This document shows positions 33,173-46,100 of a stretch of DNA of 64,000 nucleotides, one piece after another. The position numbers and the translations under genes are program-made. The notes beneath the pieces are model-generated. The model was not told where the DNA came from. It saw nothing but the letters and a program-made list of their open reading frames with translations, and searched no databases. This DNA is from Achatina immaculata (taxonomy: Eukaryota > Mollusca > Gastropoda > Stylommatophora > Achatinidae): NCBI GenBank assembly GCA_009760885.1, contig CM019696.1, forward strand, positions 47,686,017 through 47,750,016, given 5' to 3'. Position 1 is the first letter of the stretch. Every line of letters starts with the position of its first letter.

Positions 33173-33964
33173 ACGAAGAATGAAACTAAAATGTATGTGC
33201 TGCTGCTCGTGGCGCACGTACAAACAAACCTGCTCACAGTGAGCTGCTACCGACGCACACCCAGATTATGACAAAACCCTGCTAGCATACAAAGAATCCC
33301 AGCGTCAAAGCAAAACCGAAACAAAGTGCAACAAACAAACCACGGTGTTAGGCGCATACCCCAGCGCCCCCCGTCCCTCCCTGCTGTACAGGGACTGTAC
33401 TGTTAAACCACCAGCAGAAATGTTTCCAGCTGTGGCTTGTGAACTGGTGGTATGTCACCGTAACTTTCCACGCTTTACGTTCTCTGGCGTACACTGAACT
33501 TTTTGTTGTGTCATTCTGGGCTGTTGGTCTTCTTTGTCGAGACCGCGCATGAATCTGGTAACAGGATGTTGTCAGCTCTAAAGAACAAGACCCGTTGCCC
33601 AACTCCTAGAGATGACAGGCTGTTTTTATTTATTTCAGAATGACCAACACTTGTAAAGATCGATCTTAATGGAGGTGCAGCCTACCAAGAAGACGGCTTG
33701 TTAGATCCACCCGCCAAAGCCTCTCGGTCTAATGGCCACGACTTTTACTGCTTAGAATTCAAGTCTGCATTCACGGGAACAAAGAATAAATGTGGACCCA
33801 TCAGTCATCTTTCTTGTGCATACATCTTTCCTTTGCGCTGTTACGTGCATTGGTCTCTGATGGCTAAAGAGAAATGACGAGTGCAGTACAACTGGTTCTA
33901 ATAATAATGGCGGACTGAATTATACGGGCCAGCTTCTGTGATTATTTTTTCTTTTTTAATTTCT
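33173..33964. other. intron sequence without recognised gene
   Basis: Unique sequence; no homology recognised. Confidence 0.6.
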
Positions 33965-34535
33965 TTGTTTCATCATTTGCCGATGGTTATATTTTCCATA
34001 TAACAAACTGACTGGCGACTTTCTCAGTGGTTATATTTCCCTACAACAAACTGACTGGTGACTTTCTCGGTGGTTATATTTTCCATACAACAAACTGACT
34101 GGTGACTTTCTCGGTGGTTATATTTTCCATACAACAAACTGACTGGTGACTTTCTCGGTGGTTATATTTTCCATACAACAAACTGACTGGTGACTTTCTC
34201 GGTGGTTATATTTTCCATATAACAAACTGAATGCCAGCTTTCTTCTTGGTTATATTTTCCATGTAACAAACCAATTGGTGGCTTTTTCAATAGTTATATT
34301 TTCCATACAAGAAACCGACTGGCTGCTGTCTCCGTGGTTATATTTCCATATAAGAAACTGACTGGCTGCTGTCTCCGTGGTTATATTTCCATACAAGAAA
34401 CTGACTGGCTGCTGTCTCCGTGGTTATATTTCCATACAAGAAACTGACTGGCTGCTGTCTCCGTGGTTATATTTCCATACAAGAAACTGACTGGCTGCTG
34501 TCTCCGTGGTTATATTTCCATACAAGAAACTGACT
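33965..34535. repeat. 44-bp minisatellite, about 13 copies
   Basis: Unit ggttatattttccatacaac plus aaactgactggtgactttct plus cggt. From 34320 a second version dominates (gctgctgtctccgtggttat, caagaaactgactg), about 43 bp. Confidence 0.9.
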
Positions 34536-35189
34536 GGTCGATTAGCTGCGCTTGTAACCGAGACAAAAGAGAAGGATTTGGAAGCTACTGTGATATGTCG
34601 TCACAAATTTGTGATATGTTCACGAATTTCACTTTCAGAATCTCGCACAACAGAAACTATCACCGGAAACAGAGAACAGATTTCCACGAACAGAAGAGTA
34701 TCCAAAATCTTGCCCGAAATAATCTACGTTATCACATCCTACCCCGACAAACAAAGCGCGTTCTTTGTTTGATAAAATCAACAAATGAAACAATAAAACC
34801 ACAAATATATGCCCGCGTATGTTTTAAATCTTGTCCTACGGTTTTGCGTCCCTGGTAGGAAATCACGAAGACATGATTGCGTAAATAAGTTCACACATGA
34901 TACGACGGGCTCCACGCTCGGGGTCTCTGTCGGACTCAGGTACACGCGTCTCGCACCTTGCAGGTGTATACAAGGACGCAGGTAGTAGAAATGTTAGATC
35001 TGCTCGGCGATTCTCATCACGGAGGGCTTCTGGGTCCTTGGAAAGGCATTTCAAGGCTAAAAGAGGAGCTGGGGTGCGGGGGATGTGACGGATTCAAAGA
35101 GTATGCTTTGTAAGATTGAGGGGAAAAAAATTGCTTCGAAAAGAATGGGTCCATCTGTTAAGCCAGTTAACTGTGATGAGCCTAACATG
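34536..35189. other. intron sequence without recognised gene
   Basis: Unique sequence; none of the open frames has recognisable similarity. Confidence 0.6.
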
Positions 35190-35460
35190 GCTTTATTGTC
35201 CAGGGCATGAGGGGGTACATGGCAGTGATGTGGCAGATAGGCTAAAATAAACGGCAGGCTGAGAGTGGACAAGGGCGACACTGCTAAGGCCGCACTGGAA
35301 AGATTGCGGGAAAATGAAGAGCGGGGATGGAAGAACAATGTAATTGTGAAGCGACTGCTCGAGCTGGGACAAATTAAGGGCCCTGGCAGGAAATCTGAAC
35401 TGTGTGGCAGGAAACACATCGTAAAAGCACCAACATCTGATGGGAACTATCAGCAAACAT
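35190..35460 (+). mobile_element. I/Nimb-like LINE fragment, RNase H remnant
   Basis: From 35191 the plus strand reads LYCPGHEGVHGSDVADRLK, the RNase H C-terminal signature (PGHxGVxGNxxAD) of I/Nimb-type non-LTR elements. After a stop and frameshift comes RVDKGDTAKAALERLRENEE, then RGWKNNVIVKRLLELGQIKG, then SELCGRKHIV, as expected of the region following RNase H. It is a decayed fragment; RT is absent. The downstream part to about 35630 stays open but is not recognised. Confidence 0.75.
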
Positions 35461-35702
35461 GCTCTTGGATGGACGCTGCGGCATGCGGCGGGGCATATAA
35501 CAGGGCTGTCCTCAATGCAGTGACGCCGGAGTCTGATTATGAACCTTTAGGGGAAGAATTTTTTAAAAAATTAATTTTTTTAATAGGAAAAGGATGTATA
35601 ATGGAGAAAATCCTTTCTCGATGATGGTTTAATAAATAGGGGAGGATTTGGAGGCTGCCTGGGTTGACAAGGGAGGACTGGAACCTGGGACGCTGAGAAC
35701 AA

Positions 35703-35905
35703 TTGTTCTATACATGCGTTCACATATCTAACACAGGGCCCCCACACACTCTATACATGCGTTCACATATCTAACACAGGGCCCCCACACACTCTATACA
35801 TGCGTTCACATATCTAACACAGGGCCCCCACACACTCTATACATGCGTTCACATATCTAACACAGGGCCCTCCCCCCTCAACACACTATATATCCGTTCA
35901 CATAT
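35703..35905. repeat. 43-bp minisatellite, about 5 copies
   Basis: Unit acatgcgttcacatatctaa plus cacagggcccccacacactc plus tat. The last copies carry C-run expansions. Confidence 0.9.
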
Positions 35906-36844
35906 CTAACACAGCCCCCCCCCTCCCTCACACACACACACGTCAGAGCTTCTTAAACTTTCTGTACCACACACCTGTGCGGACTGTCTCATGAGATCAA
36001 GTTTCCCGGGCATGAAAACTATACTTAACAATAGTTTATAAAACAGGCGCACCAATGTGCTATCTGGGAACACAAGTGTTTTCTTCATGAATCCCCAACA
36101 CAAGAGTTGATCAGTACGTGGCCCTGCTTCACAGATAATGTACTTTAAAAAAAACAAAATATGTAATAGTTCAGGTTCTTCACGTCGTAGCATTTAGTAC
36201 AGTGTAGCTATGCTGAGTATTTTTAGAGCGCATCTTCAAGATCTATGAGATGAAAAGTTAATTATCAACAACAGACTAGTTAAAATACAGTTCTAATTCC
36301 TCCCCAAACAAATACATGGATTCCTTAATATACCCATTCCTGCATACACTGGGAAGGTCCTGTGAAGCCAAGTTTAGAACCGCTGTTCGAGGCCATCGCC
36401 GAACATAATTATAAATCGGGTCACCAATTCGTCTGCTAGGACTTGATCTAAGTGGCCTCATTTCTACAGGAAAAACCGGCAACGGATGCTACCGACAGTT
36501 AAGCATTTAAAAGATATATTCACTTAACACGCGCCAGAGCGGTGATGGAAGTAAACAAGACTGGGCTCTAACCAGCCAGGCTGGCTTCAGTAGTCTCGTC
36601 CTTCAAGATGGAGAGCTGGCAACCGCGCATCTTTCTCAAGACAAGCCACCATGTGGACGGTGCACACACTTCTTACAAGAGTACCCAGGCCAACAGACCT
36701 AAGAAAGCAGGGGCGACGAGTTTCTGGGGCAGACAAACTACGAGGCCGCTCGCCCACAAAGACTTGGAGAAAACAGGTCTTCGTTCCCATACCTCGAGAT
36801 TTCTACAAGACCAAACACTTGGGGCGGTTGCTGAAAACAGCGGC
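35906..36844. other. intron sequence without recognised gene
   Basis: Contains a hAT-end-like motif cagagcttcttaaactttct at 35944 without a visible partner; otherwise nothing recognised. Confidence 0.6.
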
Positions 36845-36849
36845 TTGTG

Positions 36850-37245
36850 ATAGACGGAGTCTAGAGATAGAGAAGGAGTTTAAAACCAGAAGTTTAGGAC
36901 AGACAGAAGACAGGAGAGCAACGAGAGACAAAGCAGACAGATAGACGGAGTCAAGAGATAGAGAAGGAGTTTAGAACCAGAAGTTTAGGACAGACAGAAG
37001 ACAGGAGAGCAACAAGAGACAAAGCAGACAGATAGACGGAGTCAAGAGATAGAGAAGGAGTTTAGAACCAGAAGTTTAGGACAGACAGAAGACAGGAGAG
37101 CAACGAGAGACAAAGCAGACAGATAGACGGAGTCAAGAGATAGAGAAGAAGTTTAGAACCAGAAGTAGTTTAGGACAGATAGAAGATAGGAGAGCAACGA
37201 GAGACAAAGCAGACAGATAGGCGGAGACAAGAGATAGAGAAGGAT
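36850..37245. repeat. 91-bp tandem repeat related to the LTR-like leader
   Basis: About 4.3 copies of a unit that includes aggagagcaacgagagacaa, agcagacagatagacggagt and caagagatagagaaggagtt. The first ~50 bp are almost the same as the single-copy leader at about 24570-24620. Confidence 0.88.
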
Positions 37246-38052
37246 TATGAAGATGATGAAAATCTCCAGTGCACTTCCTCAAATGCAAACAGCACCATAC
37301 TAATCCCACCACTTTGAAAATGAATAAAACCAGTGCGCTCTAGCACTGAAATGACTCATAATTTTTTTTTTTATATATATCCATCAGCAATGACACATAC
37401 ATCCTGCTTCCACACATGAGAACAGATCTGTTCTGCGGGTTTAGGCACATACATCCTGCTTCCACACACGAGAACAGACCTGTTCTGCGGGTATAGACAA
37501 ACAATAACGGTGTTCTTTCGCTTTCTTTAAAAGAGGCATTCAAACCCGTGGCTTTCATTTTATACAACCAACATTGGAAAAACACATTCCTCATGCATAA
37601 GTGACTCATCAGAAGATTCAGATTATAAATCCAGTGCACAATCCACTTCTGACTTTGCGAAAGAGCTTTCAGAATATCGCAGACGCCACAGCAAATTCGA
37701 CACGCTTGGCGAAGCACTCAAAAACTTCAAAATAATAACATTATTTGTATACCAAACTGTTGAACTCTGATCTCTGACATATAAAATATACACTTTTCCC
37801 TTCTCTATTTATTATATGTCAACAATTTTAGACGATTCAGTTCTTTCTTTATATTTGTAGCCTAGACGTTTAAAACTGCTTTGACTGTCTTCAGAAGTCT
37901 AAAGTATATTTTTAAAAAAATAGTTTACAATGTGTATATTTCTGGAGATCTGGAATTATGGAGGATATTACATACGCGAAGACAAGACAGAATACGTAAG
38001 CACAAACAAAATGGGTCCTGCAAATACAATCATGGTTTATTTCCATCGTAGC
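37246..38052. other. intron sequence without recognised gene
   Basis: Includes a two-copy repeat acatacatcctgcttccaca at about 37395 and 37447. Nothing else recognised. Confidence 0.6.
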
Positions 38053-38718
38053 CCACCATGTTCATCAAATATCTGTAGTAAGTTTACTGTCACTGTATCC
38101 CACTACGTTAATCAAATATCTGTAGTAAGTTTACTGTCACTGTATCCCACTACGTTAATCAAATATCTGTAGTAAGTTTACTGTCACCTACGTTAATCAA
38201 ATATCTGTAGTAAGTTTACTGTCACTGTATCCCACTACGTTAATCAAATATCTGTAGTAAGTTTACTGTCACCTACGTTAATCAAATATCTGTAGTAAGT
38301 TTACTGTCACCTACGTTAATCAAATATCTGTAGTAAGTTTACTGTCACCTACGTTAATCAAATATCTGTAGTAAGTTTACTGTCACTGTATCCCACTACG
38401 TTAATCAAATATCTGTAGTAAGTTTACTGTCACTGTATCCCACTACGTTAATCAAATATCTGTAGTAAGTTTACTGTCACCTACGTTAATCAAATATCTG
38501 TAGTAAGTTTACTGTCACTGTATCCCACTACGTTAATCAAATATCTGTAGTAAGTTTACTGTCACCTATGTTAATCAAATATCTGTAGTAAGTTTACTGT
38601 CACCTATGTTAATCAAATATCTGTAGTAAGTTTACTGTCACCTATGTTAATCAAATATCTGTAGTAAGTTTACTGTCACCTATGTTAATCAAATATCTGT
38701 AGTAAGTTTACTGTCACC
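38053..38718. repeat. 47/38-bp minisatellite, about 16 copies
   Basis: Core tacgttaatcaaatatctgt plus agtaagtttactgtcac. Units either include an extra tgtatccca segment (47 bp) or lack it (38 bp); the two types alternate irregularly and the last four units carry tatgtt. Confidence 0.9.
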
Positions 38719-39489
38719 GTTGCTCACTACTGACAGAACAAACGTCTTGAACATGGTGCGTACTTTTAGAGCTAGGTTTGTTTGCCTTTCCATTTCGACC
38801 CCAATTCACCCGGCCAAGCACATGTCTGTTACCAAGGACGCTTGAAAACACACGAGGACCTTAGTCTATTCATCCCCCCAGTCCTGACGCAGGCAGTTAC
38901 TGCGTCATTCTGCGTCAGCACAGAGCCTCGGGTATCTCTCTGCTTGCTCAGAACTTACAGATCAACCTGAAACTTTGATAGACACTCGCTGGACTAGCCC
39001 ACGAGTTCACGGAAGTCTCCAGTCCACTAAACGGTTCACTTCGGGCACACTCTAAAGCCTATGTAATCTCTGTATTTAAAAAAGCTCTTGAGAACCCGAT
39101 AAACGTTCACTTCCACTACCTACCTATGATTACAAGTAATAACACTAGGGAGAGCCTTTCAACAATGGTTGATAACGGCTTCTAATTTTAGCATCAAGAA
39201 AGTGAACTGGTCTGTCATAAACAACAACACACGTGTTAACGTTTTTTTTTTTTTGGGGGGGGGGGGGCGGGCGGGCGCCAAACTAGCAACAACTGATACA
39301 TGACTGTAGTTGTTTGACGACTTAAGAAAGGCTGTTATGGTTACCTAGCTTTGTCGGTCTGTTAAGCCCAGTTATGGCTTCAGTTGTTTTTTTTCAATCT
39401 GAAATTAAGTTGTTTTTTTTTTCAATAAACAAAGCACTGACGGATTGTGTTGAGTACACCAGAGATGAAAGACATACAGAGAGCTAGTG
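38719..39489. other. intron sequence without recognised gene
   Basis: Unique sequence with a T run followed by a G run at about 39242-39267 and two T8-T10 runs near 39386-39422. Confidence 0.6.
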
Positions 39490-41172
39490 AGAGGCATCAG
39501 AGACTGGGGTTTGGGGGGAGGGGGTAGGAGTGAGAGGCATCAGAGACTAGGGTTTGAAGGAGGGGGGTTGGAGTGAGAGACAACAGAGACTGGGGTTTGA
39601 AGGAGGGGGGTTGGAGTGAGAGACAACAGAGACTGGGGTTTGAAGGAGGGGGGTTGGAGTGAGAGACAACAGAGACTGGGGTTTGAGGGAAGGGGGTAGG
39701 AGTGAGAGACAACAGATACTGGGGTTTGGGGGGTAGGAGTGGGGACAACAGATACTGGGGGGTTGGGGGTAGGAGTGGGGACAACAGATACTGGGGGTTT
39801 GGAAGGTAGGAGTGGGGACAACAGATACTGGGGGGTTGGGGGTAGGAGTGGGGACAACAGATACTGGGGGGTTGGGGGTAGGAGTGGGGACAACAGATAC
39901 TGGGGCTGGGGGATAGGAGTGAGGGATAACAGATACTGGGAGTTTGGGGGTAGGAGTGAGGGACAACAGATACTGGGGCTTGGGGGAATAGGAGTGAGGG
40001 ACAACAGATACTGGGGCTGGGGGGAGGGTAGGAGTGAGGGACAACAGATAGTGGGAGTTTGGGGGTAGAAGTGAGGGACAAAAGATACTGGGGGTATGGA
40101 GGGTAGGAGTGATTGACAACAGATAGTGGGAGTTTGGGGGTAGGAGTGAGGGACAACAGATAGTGGGAGTTTGGGGGTAGGAGTGAGGGACAACAGATAC
40201 TGGGAGTTTGGGGTAGAGTGAGGGACAACAGATAGTGGGAGTTTGGGGGTAGGAGTGTGACAACAGATACTGGGAGTTTGGGGGTAGGAGTGAGGGACAA
40301 CAGATAGTGAGAGTTTGAGGGTAGGAGTGAGTGACAACAGATACTGGGAGTTTGGAAGGTAGAAGTGAGGGACAACAGATACTGGGAGTTTGGAAGGTAG
40401 AAGTGAGGGACAACAGATACTGGGAGTTTGGAAGGCAGGAGTGAGTGACAACAGATACTGGGAGTTTGGAAGGTAGGAGTGAGTGACAACAGATACTGGG
40501 GTTTGGAAGGTAGGAGTGAGTGACAACAGATACTGGAGTTTGGAAGGTAGGAGTGATTGACAACAGATACTGGGAGTTTGGAAGGTAGGAGTGAGTGACA
40601 ACAGATACTGGGAGTTTGGAAGGTAGGAGTGAGTGACAACAGATACTGGGAGTTTGGAAGGTAGGAGTGAGTGACAACAGATACTGTGAGTTTGGAAGGT
40701 AGGAGTGAGTGACAACAGATACTGGGGTTTGGAAGGTAGGAGTGAGTGACAACAGATACTGGGGTTTGGAAGGTAGGAGTGAGTGACAACAGATACTGGG
40801 AGCTTGGAAGGTAGGAGTGAGTGACAACAGATACTGGGGTTTGGAAGGTAGGAGTGAGTGACAACAGATACTGGGAGTTTGGAAGGTAGGAGTGAGTGAC
40901 AACAGATACTGGGAGTTTGGAAGGTAGGAGTGAGTGACAACAGATACTGGGGTTTGGAAGGTAGGAGTGAGTGACAACAGATACTGGGAGGTTGGGGGTA
41001 GGAGTGAGTGACAACAGATACTGGGGTTTGGAAGGTAGGAGTGAGTGACAACAGATACTGGGGTTTGGAAGGTAGGAGTGAGTGACAACAGATAATGGGA
41101 GTTTGGAAGGTAGGAGTGAGTGACAACAGATAGTGGTGGTATGGAGGGTAGGAGTGAGGGACAACAGAATGG
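39490..41172. repeat. 38-bp minisatellite, about 43 copies
   Basis: Unit ggtaggagtgagtgacaaca plus gatactgggagtttggaa. The left part (39490-40080) has G-rich variants, the right part is more uniform. The minus strand has long open frames in all three phases (up to ~700 codons), reading YLLSLTPTFQTP, SICCHSLLPSK and SVVTHSYLPN; these follow from the repeat. Confidence 0.93.
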
Positions 41173-41227
41173 GGGGGGGGGAGGACAGAACTGAGGCTTG
41201 GGGTGGGGGAGTGACAGCTTAGAACCT

Positions 41228-41460
41228 GTTACAAACATTGACAGACAGGTATGCATAAAGCAAAGTACTCGTGATAAACACTGACAGACAGGTATGGAGA
41301 GTACCCGTGATAAACATTGACAGACATGTATGTATAAAGAAGAGTACCCGTGATAAACATTAGCAGACAGGTATGTATAAAGCAGCGTACCCGTGATAAG
41401 CATTGACAGACATGTGTGTATATATAAAGAAGAGTACGTGTAATAAACACTGAATAAAGC
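41228..41460. repeat. ~43-bp minisatellite, about 5 copies
   Basis: Unit gataaacattgacagacagg plus tatgtataaagaagagtacc plus cgt. Confidence 0.88.
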
Positions 41461-41547
41461 CGAGAACCAGTGATAAAGAATTACGCACATAAATACACGG
41501 ACAGAAGAAAACATTGTGTTGTGAATGCACGAGAGAAATAGATGCAT

Positions 41548-41572
41548 GGACGGACGGACGGACGGACGGACG

Positions 41573-41624
<52 letters not shown>

Positions 41625-41637
41625 TAGATAGATAGGC
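41548..41637. repeat. (GGAC)n(GACA)n microsatellite
   Basis: About 8 ggac units followed by about 12 gaca units. Confidence 0.92.
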
Positions 41638-41744
41638 ATGCACAATTAACAGAAAGTAAGACAGTAAGACAGAAAGAAAGAATGGATTTCGACGAAACAG
41701 CTAGATGTAACTGTTTTCTCACACAATAGGAAAGATGGAGAAAG

Positions 41745-42430
41745 AGCAGGAGAACAACAGCGATATAAAGTGAGAAACAAAAATGATATAGACTGGAGAA
41801 CAACAGCGATATAAAGTGAGAAACAAAAATGATATAGACTGGAGAACAACAGCGATATAAAGTGAGAACCAAAAATGATATAGACTGGAGAACAACAGCG
41901 ATATAAAGTGAGAAACAAAAATGATATAGACTGGAGAACAACAGCGATATAAAGTGAGAAACAAAAATGATATAGACTGGAGAACAACAGCGATATAAAG
42001 TGAGAAACAAAAATGATATAGACTGGAGAACAACAGCGATATAAAGTGAGAAACAAAAATGATATAGACTGGAGAACAACAGCGATATAAAGTGAGAAAC
42101 AAAAATGATATAGACTGGAGAACAACAGCGATATAAAGTGAGAAACAAAGATGATATAGACTGGAGAACAACAACGATATAAAGTGAGAAACAAAAATGA
42201 TATAGACTAGAGAACAACAACGATATAAAGTGAGAAACAAAAATGATATAGACTGGAGAACAACAGCGATATAAAGTGAGAAACAAAAACGTTACAGACT
42301 GGAGAACAACAGCGATATAAAGTGAGAAACAAAAATGATATAGACTGGAGAACAACAGCGATATAAAGTGAGAAACAAAAACGATATAGACTGGAGAACA
42401 ACAACGATATAGACTAGAGAACAACGACAC
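41745..42430. repeat. 46-bp array (dimer of the 23-bp unit)
   Basis: About 14 copies of tagactggagaacaacagcg plus atataaagtgagaaacaaaa plus atgata. The two halves resemble each other (gagaacaacagcgatata / gagaaacaaaaatgatata), so it is a fixed 2 x 23 bp unit. Confidence 0.9.
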
Positions 42431-43690
42431 AGACTAGAGAACTACAACGATATATACTGGAGAATTACAACGGTATATACTGGAGAACAACAACGATATA
42501 TACTGGAGAACTACAATGATAGAGACTGAAGAACAAAAAATATATAAAATAGAGAACAACAACGATATATACTGGAGAACTACAACGATAGAGACTGAAG
42601 AATAAAAAAAAAGATATAAACTAGAGAACAACAACGATACAGATTGAAGAACAACAACGATAAAGACTGGAGAACAACAACGATACAGACTTAAGAATGA
42701 AGAACAACAACGATAAAGACTGGAGAACAACAACGATACAGACTTAAGAATGAAGAACAACGATATAGAATGGAGAACAACAACGATATAGAATGAAGAA
42801 CAACAACGATATAGAATGAAGAACAACAACGATATAGAATGGAGAACAACAACGATATAGAATGGAGAACAATAACGATACAGAATGAAGAACAACAACG
42901 ATACAGATTTAAGAATGAAGAAGAACAACGATATAGACTGGAGAACAACAACGATCTAGAATGGAGAACAACAACGATATAGAATGGAGAACAACAACGA
43001 TATAGATCGGAGAACAATAACGATACAGAATGAAGAACAACAACGATACAGATTTAAGAATGAAGAACAACAACGATCTAGAATGGAGAACAACAACGAT
43101 ATAGACTGGAGAACAACGGAGAACAACAACGATATAGACTGGAGAACAACAACGATATAGAATGGAGAACAACAACGATATAGAATGGAGAACAACAAAG
43201 ATATAGAATGGAGAACAACAACGATATAGACTGGAGAACAATAACGATACAGAATGAAGAACAACAACGATACAGATTTAAGAATGGAGAACAACAACGA
43301 TATAGACTGGAGAACAACAACGATATAGAATGGAGAACAACAACGATATAGACTGGAGAACAACAACGATATAGACTGGAGAACAACAACGATATAAACT
43401 GAAGGACAACAACGATGTAGACTGGAGTACAACGATACAGATTAGAGTACAACGATATAGATTGAAGGACAACAACGCTATAGACTGGAGGACAATGACA
43501 TAGATTGGAGGACAACGACATAGATTTGAGGACAACGACACAGACTGGAGGGCAACAACGATACAGACTGGAGGGCAACAACGATATAGACTGGAGGACA
43601 ACAACGATATAGACTGGAGGACAACAACGATATAGACTGGAGGGCAACAACGATATAGACTGGAGGGCAACAACGATATAGACTGGAAGA
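42431..43690. repeat. 23-bp array, about 54 copies
   Basis: Unit gagaacaacaacgatatagac plus tg with many variants (tgaagaac, gataaagactgg, gacagattt). It adjoins the 46-bp array. All minus-strand frames translate as CCSPVYIVVVL/SLLFSSLYR-like repeats and are not considered genes. Confidence 0.92.
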
Positions 43691-45202
43691 CAACATAAAA
43701 AAAATACGGCCTGCAATCAGCTTGGCCAGATGCACCGTGAAAAGAAAAGATCAGAACAAGACGACCACTACGAGTTTTCCCTGCATAGATAATGAACCAC
43801 GAATCAAACTACGCTATACAGTCACTGCCCGTTGTATACCTCGCAAGGCATGCCTGCTGGCCCACTGAAACCCCCCCCCCCAAAAAAAAAAAAAAAACAG
43901 GCCAAATCTGATCCCCTTTTCACTATCAGTTCTCTAGTACACAGTCAACAAACATCTTGCAGCCCCAAGCACAAAGCTCTGCTTCCTCTGCAACAGTCCC
44001 ACGCTGGGAACACAGTCGCAAACAAACACATCCTTCATGACTAAATCCAAAAGAAAATGCCCGACCCTGGACGCCGAACAGATCAAAGCTTTCGAGCCAT
44101 CCAGTGACGGCTTCGGTGCTCAAACTTGAAGGCACGGCATAGCCAAACCTGCAAACAAAGCAGCTACCAAATATCGGCCAAATGTGATCCTAGCTGGCAA
44201 TTTTCCTAACCTAGTTACGAACACGTAAACAGGAGTAAATACTGTGACAGGCCAGGAAAATTTAAAAAATGGGGCCAAAACAGACAGTTCCTTTCTGTTA
44301 TAGTGGAACCCAGCAAAAACTAATTTTTTTTTTTCCCTGCATAAATGAAGGGATGAAGTTTCTTAAAAGTCAAGTCTGTACTAATATACAATAACAACAC
44401 ATACTCGTAAATGATTACTTACTGAAACAGCGAATCTTTCACTTCTCTGACGAGGTTTCGCCTAATTATCACGGACATCTCGGGAGCGAAAATGGGGCAG
44501 TTATTACGACTGGCCGTACAAGGGCTGGTCAAGACCCCCCCCCCAAGTCCATTACTAGCAGTCGTACAGAAGTCAGACAGCTGTGATTTCTCGTCTTGTC
44601 TTGTCTCCTTCCTCATATACATTTTAGTGTTGAAGGGATAAACATACGTCTTGATAGGGCTCGGCAACTTCCATCTTATATAAAAACATATAATGGGATA
44701 TTTAAGGCTTGTGTAATGCTCCCCCCCCCCCCAAATCTCTTGTGTGGTCGGCCTCTTCCTCTGTTGCCCACAAGCTTCTTATCCAGGTAAGATAACACGT
44801 AATCTCTGGGCGGTGCAGGCTGAACAAAAGCTTGATTTCTATAAGCGGTCCTCAGAACTTACAAATGCCAAACGTGGTCCACTCTCAGACCCACTAGAAA
44901 CCACTCAAGATCTTCAGCCAAGGCGCCAGTCAAGGCGTCAGCCACGGAAAACTCAAGTCTGCCGTTAAACTGGTTACAGACTTCCCCGGCAGTTAAACTG
45001 GTTACAGACTCCCCTAGCGCTGACCTGAACTAGCTGCTACAGAGTGTTAGAAACGCTTCCTGGAAACCTGTGAACACACCAGGGCTCATCAATTTTTCTG
45101 CTTGTCTGGCTTCTCTTTTCCTGCATCAAATCTGATCGTACCCATAATGTTCGATCCTGAAACTTGACACTGCTCTCATTTCCACATGATGGAAGACCCC
45201 CC

Positions 45203-45242
<40 letters not shown>

Positions 45243-45974
45243 TACCTCTGCATAGAATGAAAGAGCTTGGAGAAAAATGTGCTGACGCCGCCATAAATCA
45301 ACGTTATGCTATTGAAAACGTAGATAAAGCTAGCCCTATCTTGCCAACGGTTCTCAACAGGTTCGGATTACCCGCCCCTCCTCCGCATGAACCATATCCC
45401 TAGCGCTCCATAAAACCTCTCCGTTCAGATGGTTCTGATCTCCCCTGCCGCTCCCCTAGGGGCCCCCTACCCCCGATCCTGCCAACGCTCACGGCGATTT
45501 GGGGGGGGGGGGGAGCGATGCTGCCAACTTTGGGAATTACAGTCATAGAAGCATCTAGGGGATATAATTTGCCCTGTCGGCACAGCCAGAGACCAGAGAT
45601 GAATCATTCATTAGGCTGAACAAACTTAAGCCATGGGCCCTAGAAGAGCACGGGGGGGGGGCCTCCAGCGTTGAAAGAAAACGAAACTTTAGAAATACAA
45701 ATCATTGTTTTATGAATCTTATATCAGGAAATGAACAGTCTAAGCCGGAGGAGGCGGGGTCCCTTACTACTTTTAGCCCTAGTGGCCTGGCTGATGGTCA
45801 GTCTGCCAATGAACACAGCAAAGACTTGCCCAGCACTTGCTTAGAGTGCAAAGATTATAATCTAATTCAGCTATTTTCCTAGCTTGAAACAAAGACATAC
45901 ATAACTGCAAGCAAGCTGCAAAATGCACGTCTGCCATTAGAAAAATTGAGAAAACGTGTACGTTTGAACAAACC
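43691..45974. other. long stretch of intron without recognised gene
   Basis: Mostly unique. C/A runs at 43868-43895, C runs at 44536 and 44721, (GA)n at about 45205-45240, G runs at 45499 and 45651. No open frame has recognisable similarity. Confidence 0.6.
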
Positions 45975-46100
45975 AGTGCCAGTTCAAGAAGGTTAAACCA
46001 ATTTCCAGAACGTTAAACCAATGAAGTTCTGGAAAGTTAAACCAGTGCAGTTCAAGAACGTTAAACCAATACAGTTCTAGAACGTTAAAACAATGCAGCC
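45975..46100. repeat. ~27-bp degenerate repeat, about 5 copies
   Basis: Units around gttaaaccaatgcagttcaa plus gaac, with variable length. Confidence 0.75.

Noticed and set aside
32665..33271. Poly-Ser, poly-Leu and Ala/Val frames on both strands
   Set aside because: All come from the (AGY)n array.
35944..35963. hAT-end-like motif cagagcttcttaaactttct
   Set aside because: No partner terminal repeat or octamer duplication could be found, so not annotated as an element.
39547..41643. Overlapping minus-strand frames of 698, 555 and 528 codons
   Set aside because: They follow from a stop-poor 38-bp repeat; all three phases are open and no non-repeat domain, signal or splice evidence is seen.
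41360..43735. Series of minus-strand hydrophobic frames (SLLFSSLYRCCSPVYIVVVL-like)
   Set aside because: Translation of the 23/46-bp arrays in several phases; not membrane proteins.
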